Shown: positions 9,100 through 18,983, counted from the stretch's first letter. The stretch: 64,000 nucleotides of DNA from JBOFFC01 sp051648405 (GCA_051648405.1 JBOFFC010000151.1:41737-105736); one strand, 5' to 3'. Translations and numbers: made by a program. Notes: generated by a model not told the origin, from the letters alone.

Positions 9100-9217
9100 C
9101 TCAATTAAGACTCCGGACCGGCTCGAACACCGGCGTGGCTTCGCGCCACGGCTCTCTGCGGCCCACGGGCTGATTCGGCCCGGGCTCCTCCGCCCCTCGC
9201 AAGGTCCCTCGCGCGTC

Positions 9218-10549
9218 ATGACGACTACGCTCGACTTCGACATCAAGCAAGCGATTGTCTCGACCGCCGCCTTTGGGCCCCGCGAGATCGAGCACATCAC
9301 CGCGGCCATCGCCGCCAACTACAGCCGCTACCGCGACCTGCGCGAGGCGGTCCAGGAGCTCGAAGGGCAGCCCTCGCGGAGCCCGGCCGCCTCGGCGAAG
9401 CTCGGCGTCTGCCTGTACATGGTCGGCCGCTACACCGACGCGATCGAGGTCCTGACCCGGGCCGACGGCGGGGCGCTGACGCACTTCTACCTCGGCAAGG
9501 CGAAGCTGGCCCTCGACCGCTACTCCGAGGCGGTCACCGCCTACGAGTCGTCCGAGAAGGCGGGCTACGACAAGGGGGTCGTCGCGCTCGCGAAGGCCGA
9601 AGCACTCCGCTACACGGGGGACGCGACCTCCGCCCTGAAACTGCTCGACCAGCTCTCGGGCGCCGTCGAGCAGACGGCCGAGTACCTCTACCAGCGGGCC
9701 GCGACGGTCCAGGCGCTGTCGGGGAACCCCGAGGAAGTCGTCGCCCTGCTCGAGCGCGCCGTCGCCGCCGACCGCTCGCACGCCGGCGCGTTGTTCGGCC
9801 TGGCGCTCGAGAACGACCGCCGCGGCAACGACGACTACGCCCGCGACCTGTACGAGCGCGCCTCGCAGCAGTTCCCGACCCACGTCGGCACGCTGCTGAA
9901 CCTGGGGGTCCTGTACGAGGACCTCGAGCAGTACGAGCGCGCCAAGGGTTGCTACCTGCGGATCCTCGACGCGATCCCCGGCCACGAGCGGGCGCGGCTC
10001 TTCTTCCGCGACGCGGACGGCAGCCGCGACATGTTCTACGACGAGGAAGCCCGTCGCCAGCAGGACCGCCTCGGCCAGGTCCTGGGGATCCCCGTCACCG
10101 ACTTCGAGCTCAGCGTCCGCAGCCGCAATTGCCTGCAGAAGATGGGCATCATGACGCTCGGCGACCTCACCGAGACGACCGAGCAAGAACTGCTCGCGAG
10201 CAAGAACTTCGGCGAGACGTCGCTGGTCGAGATCCGCGAGATGCTCTCGTCCAAAGGCCTCGACCTCGGGCAGTTCGCCCACCAGAAGCGCGAGGAGGAA
10301 CCCTCCTACAACGCCGAGAGCCTGTCGGCCGACGAGCGGGCCCTGCTCGACCGCCCGATCTCGGACCTCAGCCTCTCGGTGCGGGCGCGGAAGTGCATGG
10401 TCCGCCTCGGCCTGACGACGATCGGCGAGCTGGTCCGTCGCACGGGGGACGACCTGCTGGAGTGCAAAAACTTCGGCGTCACGAGCCTGAACGAGGTCCG
10501 CGAGAAGCTCCAGTCGCACGGCCTGAAGCTCCGCGGGGACGCGAACTGA
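9218..10549 (+). CDS. TPR protein with two C-terminal RNA polymerase alpha-CTD domains
   Basis: The 443-residue protein starts with about 270 residues of TPR-like helical repeats (for example the segments around YMVGRYTDAIEVL and YLGKAKLALDRYSEAV). Two copies of the RNA polymerase alpha C-terminal domain follow, at about 296-350 and 380-440. Each has the LSVR.R.C......LG-EL......LL..KNFG..SL.E.RE pattern. In RNA polymerase this domain contacts UP-element DNA and activators. No alpha N-terminal assembly domain is present, so this is not the polymerase subunit. A role linking a TPR scaffold to transcription or DNA is inference. The gene sits just after tRNA-Thr. Confidence 0.85.
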   Translation: MTTTLDFDIKQAIVSTAAFGPREIEHITAAIAANYSRYRDLREAVQELEGQPSRSPAASAKLGVCLYMVGRYTDAIEVLTRADGGALTHFYLGKAKLALDRYSEAVTAYESSEKAGYDKGVVALAKAEALRYTGDATSALKLLDQLSGAVEQTAEYLYQRAATVQALSGNPEEVVALLERAVAADRSHAGALFGLALENDRRGNDDYARDLYERASQQFPTHVGTLLNLGVLYEDLEQYERAKGCYLRILDAIPGHERARLFFRDADGSRDMFYDEEARRQQDRLGQVLGIPVTDFELSVRSRNCLQKMGIMTLGDLTETTEQELLASKNFGETSLVEIREMLSSKGLDLGQFAHQKREEEPSYNAESLSADERALLDRPISDLSLSVRARKCMVRLGLTTIGELVRRTGDDLLECKNFGVTSLNEVREKLQSHGLKLRGDAN

Positions 10550-10550
10550 C

Positions 10551-10649
10551 GGAGATGGAAGATGATAGACGGTAGATGCTAGAGAGAAGGGGGCTCGTAG
10601 CTCCGGGTGTCTTCCATCTCACCTCTATCATCTAACCTCTATCATCTCC
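10551..10649. repeat. Intergenic inverted repeat, GATAGA/TCTATC type
   Basis: Purine-rich left arm (10551-10588, words like GATGATAGA and GTAGATG) faces a pyrimidine-rich right arm (10611-10649, words TCTATCATCT) that is its imperfect reverse complement. It fills almost the whole gap between the TPR/alpha-CTD gene and tgt. Related elements lie at 19054-19149 and 32044-32212. Confidence 0.7.
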
Positions 10650-10655
10650 GTCGCC

Positions 10656-11798
10656 TTGCCCTCCGTCCGCTACGAGCCCGTCTGCGTCTCGTCCGAGTGC
10701 GCGGCGCGGCGCGGTCGGCTCCACACGCCGCACGGCGTTGTCGAGTTGCCGACCTTTATGCCGGTCGGCACGGCGGGGTCGGTCAAAGGGGTCGAAGTCG
10801 AGCGCCTCGCTGAGACCGGCGCCCAGATGGTGCTGGGCAACACCTACCACCTGGCCCTCAGGCCCGGCGAAGAGACCGTCGCGGCCCTCGGGGGGCTCCA
10901 CCGGTTCTCGGGCTGGGGGGGCCCGATGCTCACCGACTCGGGGGGCTTCCAGGTCTTCAGTCTGGCCGAGCGCCGCCAGCTCGACGAGCGCGGCGTGCGG
11001 TTCCGGTCGCACGTTGATGGCCGCCTGATCGACCTGACCCCCGAGCGGGCGATCGAGATCCAGCAGCGGCTGGGGGCCGACGTGGCGATGGTCCTCGACG
11101 AAGTCCCCCCCCTCCCCTCGCCCCCCGAGGTGGTGCGTAGCGCCATGGAGCGGAGCCTCCGCTGGGCCGAGCGCTGCGTCCGCGTCGCGTCGCGCGACGA
11201 CCAATCGCTGTTCGGCATCGTCCAAGGGGGCCTCGACCCCCAGCTGCGCGCCGAGTCGGCCGCGGGCCTCGTGAAGCTCGACATGGCGGGCTACGCGATC
11301 GGCGGCCTGAGCGTCGGCGAACCGCCGCCCGAGATGTACCGCGCGATCGAGGTGACGACCCCCCACCTTCCAGCCGACCGGCCGCGGTACCTGATGGGGG
11401 TCGGCACGCCGGACGACCTGCTCGAAGCGATCGAACGTGGGATCGACATGTTCGACTGCGTGATGCCGACGCGCAACGGGCGGAACGCGCTGGCGTTCAC
11501 CGACCGCGGCCCGATGCGGCTGCGGAACGCCCGCCACACGCGCGACGAGCGGCCCCTCGACGAGGGGTGCCCCTGCCCCGCCTGCCGGAGGTACAGCCGC
11601 GGCTACCTGCGGCATTTGTTCCAAGCGAGCGAGATGCTGGGGCCGATCTTGCTGTCGATCCACAACCTGACGCACTACCAGCGGCTGATGGCGGGGGCCC
11701 GCGCCGCAATCGAGCGCGACGACTTTCTGGCCTTCAAGCTCGCGAAGCAGGCGGCGTGGCGCGCCCCCGAGGAGCCCGCCCCCGACGCCGAGGCCTGA
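10656..11798 (+). CDS. tgt: Queuine/preQ1 tRNA-guanine transglycosylase
   Basis: Exchanges guanine-34 of GUN-anticodon tRNAs for preQ1 on the way to queuosine. The 380-residue length is typical. Motifs: LTDSGGFQVFSL with the general-acid/base Asp, FGIVQGG, GVGTPDDLLEAIERGIDMFDCVMPTRNGR with the nucleophilic Asp, and the zinc ligands CPCPAC plus a later HNLTHY. The start is a TTG at 10656; no ATG precedes the conserved N-terminus. Order tgt-yajC-secDF is a widely conserved cluster. Confidence 0.95.
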   Translation: MPSVRYEPVCVSSECAARRGRLHTPHGVVELPTFMPVGTAGSVKGVEVERLAETGAQMVLGNTYHLALRPGEETVAALGGLHRFSGWGGPMLTDSGGFQVFSLAERRQLDERGVRFRSHVDGRLIDLTPERAIEIQQRLGADVAMVLDEVPPLPSPPEVVRSAMERSLRWAERCVRVASRDDQSLFGIVQGGLDPQLRAESAAGLVKLDMAGYAIGGLSVGEPPPEMYRAIEVTTPHLPADRPRYLMGVGTPDDLLEAIERGIDMFDCVMPTRNGRNALAFTDRGPMRLRNARHTRDERPLDEGCPCPACRRYSRGYLRHLFQASEMLGPILLSIHNLTHYQRLMAGARAAIERDDFLAFKLAKQAAWRAPEEPAPDAEA

Positions 11799-11926
11799 GT
11801 CGGCCCCCCGGGCGTGCGGTTCCCCTTTCCCGTTGCGCCGTCACGCTTTATGATCCGCGTTTCGGCGCAGCGAGCCCCAGTCCTCTGGGGGCGAAGCGAC
11901 CGGGTACGACCTTCCCCGAGGGCGCC

Positions 11927-12319
11927 GTGCTGCCACTCCTAACGCTTTTCGCAGCCTCGCTCGGTCCGCTTCTTGCGGCCGCAGGCGGGGCCGCAGCCGA
12001 GGGGGGCGCCGGCGGGGCGACGAACTCGTTCGTGCAGTTCCTGCCGTTCGCGATGATCGCCTTCCTGGCGTACTTCCTCTTCATCGTCCCGCAGCGGACG
12101 AAGGAGAAGCGGTTCCAGGCGATGCTCGACGGCCTCAAGGAAAACGACCACGTCGTCACCACCAGCGGCATCCACGGCGTGGTGACCAACATCCAGCGCG
12201 ACGCCAACCGGTTGACGCTCCGCGTCGATGACTCGACCGGCACACGAGTCCGGGTCGCCCTGTGGGCGATCGACAGCGTTCTGTCGGACAAGCCGGTCGA
12301 GCCGGCGGCAAAGAAGTGA
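11927..12319 (+). CDS. yajC: Preprotein translocase subunit YajC
   Basis: Small membrane partner of SecDF in the Sec holotranslocon. The 130-residue product has an N-terminal hydrophobic segment, a transmembrane helix (FLPFAMIAFLAYFLFIVP, about residues 37-55) and then the family signature QRTKEKRFQAMLDGLKEND with TTSGIHGVV. The GTG start at 11927 is chosen because upstream sequence in frame overlaps tgt and has no coding character. secDF begins 65 bases downstream. Confidence 0.93.
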   Translation: MLPLLTLFAASLGPLLAAAGGAAAEGGAGGATNSFVQFLPFAMIAFLAYFLFIVPQRTKEKRFQAMLDGLKENDHVVTTSGIHGVVTNIQRDANRLTLRVDDSTGTRVRVALWAIDSVLSDKPVEPAAKK

Positions 12320-12384
12320 CGTCGAATCCATCGCGGCGGGCTCCGCTCGTCGCTCCCCTCCAGGCAAACACGGATCACTCCCCG

Positions 12385-15300
12385 ATGACGGACCGCTCCT
12401 CGGGCCTCGACACCCTCGCGTCGCGCCGATTGCTCGGCTTGTTGGGATGCGTGCTGGCGATCGCCGTGCTCGCGCTCCCCGCGGGCGCCCAAGACGCCGG
12501 CGCGACCACCCCGGTTGTCGAGGCCGCGGCCGAGGCCACGCCGGTTGCCGACGCGGCAACGCCGTCGGCCGAAGCACCCGCCGCAGACACTGAGCAGGCG
12601 GCGGCCGAAGCCGCGGAAGCGGCGGAGGTCGAAAAGACCAATGCCGCTGACCAGGCGGACGAGGCCGCAGACACCTCCGACGCCGCAGGCGACGACGAGT
12701 CAAGCAGCGACCAGTCAAGCAGCGACACGACCGCCAGCGACGACGTCACGGACGCGCAGGCGAAGGCCGAAGGGGCGACCGACTCGGATGCCCCCGCGAC
12801 TCCGTTCCCGTGGGTCGGCCTGCTGTCGGCGATCGCGGTCGTCGTCTTGCCGATCATGTTCGGCAACTGGCTCGGCAAGGCGTTGCGTGTCCCCGAGCAA
12901 GGCTGGCGGATCGCGACGGTGCTGGTGGCGCTTTCCGTGGCCGGGCTCGCGATCGCCACCGGCAGGTTCAAGGGTGGCCCCGACCTGGCCGGCGGGATCA
13001 CGCTCGTCTACGAGATCGCACGCGACCAAGAAGCGGCAGTCACGCCTATGGGGGGCATCGAAGAGGGGGAAGCCGAGGCAACCGATCAGCCGGACGACCA
13101 GAAGGCGGCCGTCGATGTCGATAAGCTGATCGGGGCGCTTAAGCAGCGGATCGACCCCGCGGGGACCAAAGAAGTCACAATCCGTCGCTACGGCGACGCG
13201 ATCGAGATCATCATCCCCCACGCCGGCCCCGACGACCTGAAGTTCATCAAGCGCCGGATCACCGACCTCGGGCAGCTCGAGTTCCGCATCGCGGCCGACC
13301 CGCGCTACCCACAGGACCGCCCGATCATCGAGAAGGGGCTCTCGGTCAGCCCGAGCGAGAAGCTCGTACGCGTCGGCGACACGGTCCGCGCCGAGTGGGT
13401 CGTGCTCGACGAGCGAGAGTTCCCCGAGGGGGACGAACGCGTCGTCCGCCGTTCGGCCGGTAAGCGGCAAGAGGCGCTCGTCCTGCGCGACCGCTACGAC
13501 GTGACGGGTGAGTACCTGACGGTCGCCGCCAAGGGGATCGACGACGTCGGCAAGCCGTCCGTTGACTTCTCGTTCAACGCCAGCGGCGCCCGCCGCTTCG
13601 GCAAGCTCACCGGCGACAACCTGCCGAACGAGGCGACCGGCTCGTTCCGTCAGCTCGGCATCCTGCTCGACAAGAAGCTGATCTCGGCGCCGCGGCTCAA
13701 CAGCCGGATCACCGATCGCGGCACGATCTCCGGCGGTGCGATGACCGAAGAAGAGGTCGATTTCATCATCAGCATCCTGAACGCGGGGAGCCTGCCGGCG
13801 GCCCTGAACAAGGAACCGATCAGCGAAGAGACCGTGAGCGCGACGCTCGGCGCCACGACGATCGAGATGGGGACGCGGGCCATGCTGTGGTCGGTCGCCG
13901 CGGTGGTCGTGTTCATCATCTTCTACTACCGCTTCGCGGGCGTCGTGGCGTGCCTCGGCTTGGTGGCGACTCTCGTCCTGGTAGTGGGGGCGATGGTCGC
14001 GCTGAACGCCGCCTTCACCCTGCCGGGGCTCGCCGGCCTGGTGCTGACGGTCGGCATGGCGGTCGATGCGAACGTGCTGATCTACGAGCGGATCCGCGAA
14101 GAGCTCGCCAAGGGCTCGGGCCTGCGGATGGCGATCCGCAACGGTTTCGACCGCGCCTCGACGACGATCATCGACTCGAACCTCACGACGCTGCTCACCG
14201 GGGTGGTGCTCTACGTGGTCGGCACCGACCAGATCAAAGGCTTCGCCGTCTCGATCGTGCTGGGCCTGATCATGAGCCTGTTCGTGGCCGTGTTCGCCAC
14301 GCGGGTGGTGTTCGAGATCGCCGAGCGCCGCCGCTGGATCAAGGACCTGCGGTTCGTGTCGTTCATCGGCGAGACGAACATCGACTTCCTGGCCCTCAAG
14401 TGGCCGGCGATCTTCGCGTCGCTGGCGGTCATCGCGATCGGTGCGGCGTTCACCGCCAACCGCGGCCTGGGCATGCTGAACATCGACTTCACCGGCGGCA
14501 CGAGCGTCACGCTGGCGCTGAAGGACGACGCAAAAATGCCGCTGGCCGAAGTACGTGAAGCCCTCGAAGGGACCGTGCTCAAGGACCAAAACCTGTTGGT
14601 GGTGGAGCGTGGCTTCAGCCAAACCCGCTACACGGTGACGACCAGCGTTGACGAGGTCGCCGACGCGAAGCAGGCGATCGCCGATGCCCTCGACGACAAG
14701 ATGCAGCTCTACACGGCCGAGGTGGGCGCCCCCACGGCGTTCACCGAAGAGGGGGGCTACAGCGGCGTCGCGGTCCCGCTGAAGCTCAACCAGGGCCCCG
14801 GCTTCGGCGAAGAGGACGGGCTGGCGCACGACTCGCTACTCGACCGCGTCGCGACGATCCTCGAAGCCCAAGGGAGGAAGGGGGTCCTGCCGCAGCTCGA
14901 GAACCCCGACTACCTCCCCGGCAGCAGCGCGGCGTTCCGCGATTGGACGCTCAAGCTGGGCCTCCCCGAGGCCGAAGCGGTCGCCGTCGCGAACACGCTG
15001 GCCGACTCGCTGAAGAAGGAGCCCCTGTTCCCGCTGGCCAACAAGATCGGCGGCGCCGTGGCGTCCGACCTCCAAGGGAAGGCGATCGCCGCGACCCTCG
15101 TAAGCTTGTTGGGGATCGTCGCCTACGTCTGGTTCCGCTTCCAGAGCGTGAACTTCGGCCTGGCGGCGGTCGTCGCGCTGATCCACGACGTGCTGGTCAC
15201 GATCGCCGCGATCGCCGCCTCGAACTGGCTCGTCATGAATGTGCCGGGGCTCGCCAGCAGCCTGCAGATCGAGTCGTTCCAGATCGGCCTAACGATCGTC

Positions 15301-15648
15301 GCGGCGTTGATCACGATCATCGGTTTCTCGCTGAACGACACGATCGTCATCTTCGACCGCATCCGCGAAGTCCGCGGCAAGAGCCCCAAGATCACGCGGG
15401 AGATGATCAACAAGAGCGTCAATCAGACCCTCGCCCGCACGATCCTCACCTCGCTGACCGTGTTCATGGTCGTCGTGGTGCTGTACTTCTTCGGCGGCCC
15501 CGGCATCCACGGGTTCGCGTTTGCGATGGTCGTCGGCGTGGTCGCGGGGACCTATAGCACGGTGTTCATCGCCTCGCCGGTCCTGCTGTGGCTCAGCGGG
15601 TCGGGCAACGACGGCGCCGCGAAGGCGACCACCAAGCGCGCCGCGTAA
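12385..15648 (+). CDS. secDF: Fused protein translocase subunits SecD-SecF
   Basis: Uses the proton gradient to pull exported proteins across the membrane. The 1087-residue protein holds SecD in its first part and SecF in its second, each with several transmembrane helices. Markers are DLAGGITLVYEI (SecD D1), the GMAVDANVLIYERIREEL helix region of SecD, then DFTGGTSVTLAL and GFSLNDTIVIFDRIREVRG of SecF. An unusually long Ala/Glu/Asp-rich low-complexity segment (about residues 30-140) lies between the signal helix and the conserved core. ATG 12385 is the first start past the yajC stop. Confidence 0.95.
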   Translation: MTDRSSGLDTLASRRLLGLLGCVLAIAVLALPAGAQDAGATTPVVEAAAEATPVADAATPSAEAPAADTEQAAAEAAEAAEVEKTNAADQADEAADTSDAAGDDESSSDQSSSDTTASDDVTDAQAKAEGATDSDAPATPFPWVGLLSAIAVVVLPIMFGNWLGKALRVPEQGWRIATVLVALSVAGLAIATGRFKGGPDLAGGITLVYEIARDQEAAVTPMGGIEEGEAEATDQPDDQKAAVDVDKLIGALKQRIDPAGTKEVTIRRYGDAIEIIIPHAGPDDLKFIKRRITDLGQLEFRIAADPRYPQDRPIIEKGLSVSPSEKLVRVGDTVRAEWVVLDEREFPEGDERVVRRSAGKRQEALVLRDRYDVTGEYLTVAAKGIDDVGKPSVDFSFNASGARRFGKLTGDNLPNEATGSFRQLGILLDKKLISAPRLNSRITDRGTISGGAMTEEEVDFIISILNAGSLPAALNKEPISEETVSATLGATTIEMGTRAMLWSVAAVVVFIIFYYRFAGVVACLGLVATLVLVVGAMVALNAAFTLPGLAGLVLTVGMAVDANVLIYERIREELAKGSGLRMAIRNGFDRASTTIIDSNLTTLLTGVVLYVVGTDQIKGFAVSIVLGLIMSLFVAVFATRVVFEIAERRRWIKDLRFVSFIGETNIDFLALKWPAIFASLAVIAIGAAFTANRGLGMLNIDFTGGTSVTLALKDDAKMPLAEVREALEGTVLKDQNLLVVERGFSQTRYTVTTSVDEVADAKQAIADALDDKMQLYTAEVGAPTAFTEEGGYSGVAVPLKLNQGPGFGEEDGLAHDSLLDRVATILEAQGRKGVLPQLENPDYLPGSSAAFRDWTLKLGLPEAEAVAVANTLADSLKKEPLFPLANKIGGAVASDLQGKAIAATLVSLLGIVAYVWFRFQSVNFGLAAVVALIHDVLVTIAAIAASNWLVMNVPGLASSLQIESFQIGLTIVAALITIIGFSLNDTIVIFDRIREVRGKSPKITREMINKSVNQTLARTILTSLTVFMVVVVLYFFGGPGIHGFAFAMVVGVVAGTYSTVFIASPVLLWLSGSGNDGAAKATTKRAA

Positions 15649-15998
15649 GCGGCAGCGGCGAGTGGTTGGAGGTGAGAGGCGAGGGGAACGAAAAAGGGGC
15701 GGCGGGTTTGAACCGCCTCCTCGGGCGCGGCGTGCGTATCTTGGCGCGGCGCCCCTTCGCTAGACGGCGCCAGCGGCGCGGTGAGGGGCGTTTGCCCCTC
15801 GTGCTAGCGGGGATTGCTGGGGCGGCGGCGAACGCTCGGCCGATGCTCCCCGTATGGAAACGCGTGCGCCCCGGGCCGGATGACCCCGGGGCGTTTCGAA
15901 GAGTTCACGGACGAGCCACGCTGCCCCGCGCCGCGGCGACCCTTGCCGTTCCCGTTGAGGAACGCCCGGTCGGCGTCGGCGCCAGCTCAAGGTCCGCC
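15649..15998. other. Intergenic region with repeat arm and terminator hairpin
   Basis: Two items are visible. 15662-15690 is a single purine-rich arm (GGAGGTGAGAGGCGAGGGGA) of the AGAGGCGAG repeat type. At 15867-15898 a 9-bp GC stem (CGCCCCGGG with CCCGGGGCG) followed by TTT could terminate yajC-secDF. The frame of the LysM gene is open upstream but not convincingly coding. Confidence 0.5.
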
Positions 15999-17159
15999 GT
16001 GAACAACCTGACGAAGCTCGTTTCTTCGCTTGCGCTCGTGGCCGCTGGCTTCGGTGGCGCGTCGCTGCTCGGTCCACCCGAGCTCGGCGAGCGGCTCGCC
16101 GAGCGCTTCCTCGCGGCCCCGCCGAGCGACCCGCAGGGCCTCCGCCCGCTTGGCCCGAACTCGTTCGCGCCGCCGTACGTGCCGCAGGTCGGCGCCACGC
16201 CGGCCTCGGCGTCGGTGGCCTTCGCCCCGACGGCGGCGGTCGCCACGGCCCTCGCACCGCCAAGCCTCGTCGTGCAGCCCGTCGGTCCCCCCGACGCCTC
16301 GCCTTCTGGCGCCGGGGCGCAGGCTTCGCTGACCGAAGCCGCCGACTGGTTCGACGCCTGGCCGACCCCCCCGGGACCGATGGCGTCCGCCCCGGTTGAA
16401 CCCGCGCCGGCAGAGCCGGCGGCGTTCGCCCCGGCCCTCGCGGCGCCGCTCGCTGGGCCCAGCGTCCCCGACGCGGGCGCCCCTTCGTGGTGGGACACCG
16501 CTTCGCCGCCAACCCTCGCAGCCGACGACGCTGCGTCCCCCGCCCCGGCGCCGGGGTGGCTCGCGGCGCGCGACGCGTCGATTGCCAACGCCCCCGCTTC
16601 CTTACCGCCAATGGTCGCTCCTGCGCCGGTCGAACCCGCCGCTGGGTGGTTCGACGCGGCCGAGCGGGTCGCCGGGTATCCGCCAACGGGCGCACCGGAG
16701 ACAAACCTAGGCCGCGTCGAGCACGCGCTCGGACGTAGCTTTGATGTGGCGCCACGCCCTTCGGGGGGGACGCACGTCGTCACCGACGGCGACACGCTCG
16801 CCCGCCTCGCGGAGCGCTACCTGGGAGACGCGGCCCGCGCCGGCGAGCTGTTCGAGCTGAACCGCGACCGGCTCACGAGCCCCGAGCTGCTGCCGATCGG
16901 CTTGGTGCTGAAGACCCCGCCGCGCGACGGAGCGGTGTCCGGCGACGGCGCGGCGACCTTCGCGCCGGCCCCCTTTGCGACCGTGTCGGCCCCCCTGCCG
17001 ATCACGCCGGCGACCGGCTTCGCATCGGCAGGAAGCGCCGCGCCGGTCGAACGCCCGCTCACGCCGGTGGGGGAACCCGCGCAAGAGAGCGCGTGGCACG
17101 AGGCGGCCGAGGCGTGGTCAGCCGACCAGCCCGTCATGGCCCGCGACCTCTCTTGGTGA
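15999..17159 (+). CDS. Exported LysM-domain protein, Ala/Pro-rich
   Basis: The 386-residue product from GTG 15999 has an N-terminal hydrophobic signal segment, then about 200 residues rich in Ala and Pro, and one LysM domain near residues 250-300 (THVVTDGDTLARLAERYLG ... LPIGLVLKTPP). LysM domains bind N-acetylglucosamine polymers such as peptidoglycan. The rest is low complexity. Its last 42 bases overlap the convergent permease gene. The function beyond cell-wall attachment is unknown. Confidence 0.75.
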   Translation: MNNLTKLVSSLALVAAGFGGASLLGPPELGERLAERFLAAPPSDPQGLRPLGPNSFAPPYVPQVGATPASASVAFAPTAAVATALAPPSLVVQPVGPPDASPSGAGAQASLTEAADWFDAWPTPPGPMASAPVEPAPAEPAAFAPALAAPLAGPSVPDAGAPSWWDTASPPTLAADDAASPAPAPGWLAARDASIANAPASLPPMVAPAPVEPAAGWFDAAERVAGYPPTGAPETNLGRVEHALGRSFDVAPRPSGGTHVVTDGDTLARLAERYLGDAARAGELFELNRDRLTSPELLPIGLVLKTPPRDGAVSGDGAATFAPAPFATVSAPLPITPATGFASAGSAAPVERPLTPVGEPAQESAWHEAAEAWSADQPVMARDLSW

Positions 17160-18983
17160 CGCTTCAGCGGGTCTTGGTAACGCGCTCGCGGCGGGCGCGG
17201 CGTTGGCCGTGTCGTGGCCTTCGCCGCGGCCGGTCAGGTCGGTGAACCGGCGCACGGCGTCGGCGTACAGCCACGCCGAAAGGACCGCGTAACCGCACAC
17301 GCCAGGGGCGAACGCCGCAAAGGCCCAAGGCTCCGCTCGCTCCACGATCAGCAAGGCCGGGGCGGCGACGAGGAACGGGACGCACGGTGCAAACAGAAGC
17401 AACCAAGCCTCGCCTTGCGCGCCAACCGCAAAGAAGATCGCCGCCGCGAAGGGGTAGTAGCCCCCTCCCATCGCTACGAGCGCGGCCGAGGTCATCGCGA
17501 TCGCCTTGGTCGAGGACTCGACGCGCAGCGAGATCGCGAGCCCGACCATCGAAGCCGACGTCGCCGTGACGGCAACGACTACGACGAGGGCGGCGACCGA
17601 GCCGATCGCGATGGGAAGCAACAGTAACCCCGTGAGCGCCGGCGTGACGACCGCCAGCAGCGACCAGCGCGACGCGTAGAGGTTCCCGGCGAGCTTGCCG
17701 AAAACGATCGCCGACGGCGCGAGCGGCGACGAGATCAACGACAGCCAGGTGTCCTGCTCCTTCTCGTACGAGACCAAACCCGCGGCCCTGGCGCCAACCC
17801 CCAGCAGCACAAGGGGCGCCGCGAACGCCGTGAGTCCCGCGACCGTGGCGAAGTAGTCGATCGGCTTGATCGCCGTCCCTTGCACGTAGGCGATCAAGAA
17901 CTGGGCGACGATCGGCGCAAACACTATCAGCGCCACACCGATCGCTCCGAGTCGCCGGCCGATCGCCTTCCACGAACGCCCGCTACGCGGCCGTGACGCG
18001 GAAGTGAACATCTCCTTCCAGAGCACGGGGTGGTCGTGGTACGGCTCGCTCGGTCGCGGGGCGACAAGCCGCCGGAGCCAGCCGCGCGAGGTCAGCGCGG
18101 CGCCCTCCGGCGCGGGGGCGACCCCCGCGCTGGCGCTCCGTAGGTGGACGCGGCGGACCTGCCACACGCACAAACTGGCGCAAGCCGCCGCGAGGGCGAG
18201 CTGCCAGCCGACGAGCCACGCGATGGCCCGCGCGTCGAAGCCGACGCCGAGCCCCCCTTGGTAGCCGACCATGCCCGCCATACCGACCACCGCGATCGCA
18301 TTGACCGACGTAAGCGCGGCGGCCGTCTGGTGGGCGATTTCGCTGGGTCCCCCCGGGAAGCGCCAATCGATCATCGCGGCGACGAACCACGCGATCGGCG
18401 CCGCGAGGAACCACGCCATGACCAAGCGCATCGACCGCGGCACGGCGTCGCGCGGGCGCTCGGACCAAGTCGAGGCGACGAGGGCGATCGCCGCGACGAG
18501 CGCCGCGGTCGAAGCCAAGACGCCGAAGTGCGCCACCAGCAGGTGACTGGGGATGCCGCCGTAGAGCCCCACGATCGCCAGGAATGGGAGGGCCGCGAGC
18601 GCCACCTGGGCGACGACAAGCAGCCGCGCCACGAGCTTCCCGAGCACGATCTCGGAGTTTGAAAGGTCGGTCGCGAACAGGTACTCGATCGTCCGCCGCT
18701 GGCGTTCCGAGGCGATCGCCCCGGCGGCGACGGCGGGCGTGAGCGCGACCACCCCCAGCAGCGTCGTCCACGCGAACGACGTGTAGAAACTCGACACGAG
18801 CGCCGAAGCGCCGCGGATCGAAAGCCCCCCGCCGTCGGCGCCCCACTCGCCCGACTCACGCGCCCCTTGGTACGCGACCACCAGGATCACCAGCAAGAGC
18901 AGCCCCACCACAACACGCAGCAGCGTGTAGCGCGTGCCGCGGCCCGCGGCGACCATCTCGTGGCGGAACACGGGGCCGAGCAT
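17118..18983 (-). CDS. ABC-2 type transporter permease
   Basis: The 621-residue membrane protein has an N-terminal helix after MLGPVFRHEMVAAGRGTRY and many further helices in two blocks (about 20-290 and 340-600). ASERQRRTIEYLFATDLSN and YEKEQDTWLSLISSPL are typical of ABC-2 permeases of the NatB/GldF kind. No ATP-binding partner gene is adjacent. Its 3' end overlaps the LysM gene by 42 bases on the opposite strand. The substrate is unknown. Confidence 0.8.
   Translation of the reverse strand: MLGPVFRHEMVAAGRGTRYTLLRVVVGLLLLVILVVAYQGARESGEWGADGGGLSIRGASALVSSFYTSFAWTTLLGVVALTPAVAAGAIASERQRRTIEYLFATDLSNSEIVLGKLVARLLVVAQVALAALPFLAIVGLYGGIPSHLLVAHFGVLASTAALVAAIALVASTWSERPRDAVPRSMRLVMAWFLAAPIAWFVAAMIDWRFPGGPSEIAHQTAAALTSVNAIAVVGMAGMVGYQGGLGVGFDARAIAWLVGWQLALAAACASLCVWQVRRVHLRSASAGVAPAPEGAALTSRGWLRRLVAPRPSEPYHDHPVLWKEMFTSASRPRSGRSWKAIGRRLGAIGVALIVFAPIVAQFLIAYVQGTAIKPIDYFATVAGLTAFAAPLVLLGVGARAAGLVSYEKEQDTWLSLISSPLAPSAIVFGKLAGNLYASRWSLLAVVTPALTGLLLLPIAIGSVAALVVVVAVTATSASMVGLAISLRVESSTKAIAMTSAALVAMGGGYYPFAAAIFFAVGAQGEAWLLLFAPCVPFLVAAPALLIVERAEPWAFAAFAPGVCGYAVLSAWLYADAVRRFTDLTGRGEGHDTANAAPAASALPRPAEASPREVAGHDGLVG

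Noticed and set aside
12715..14829. 704-residue minus-strand open frame
   Set aside because: Antisense shadow of secDF; composition is Arg/His/Asp-rich and no domain is present.
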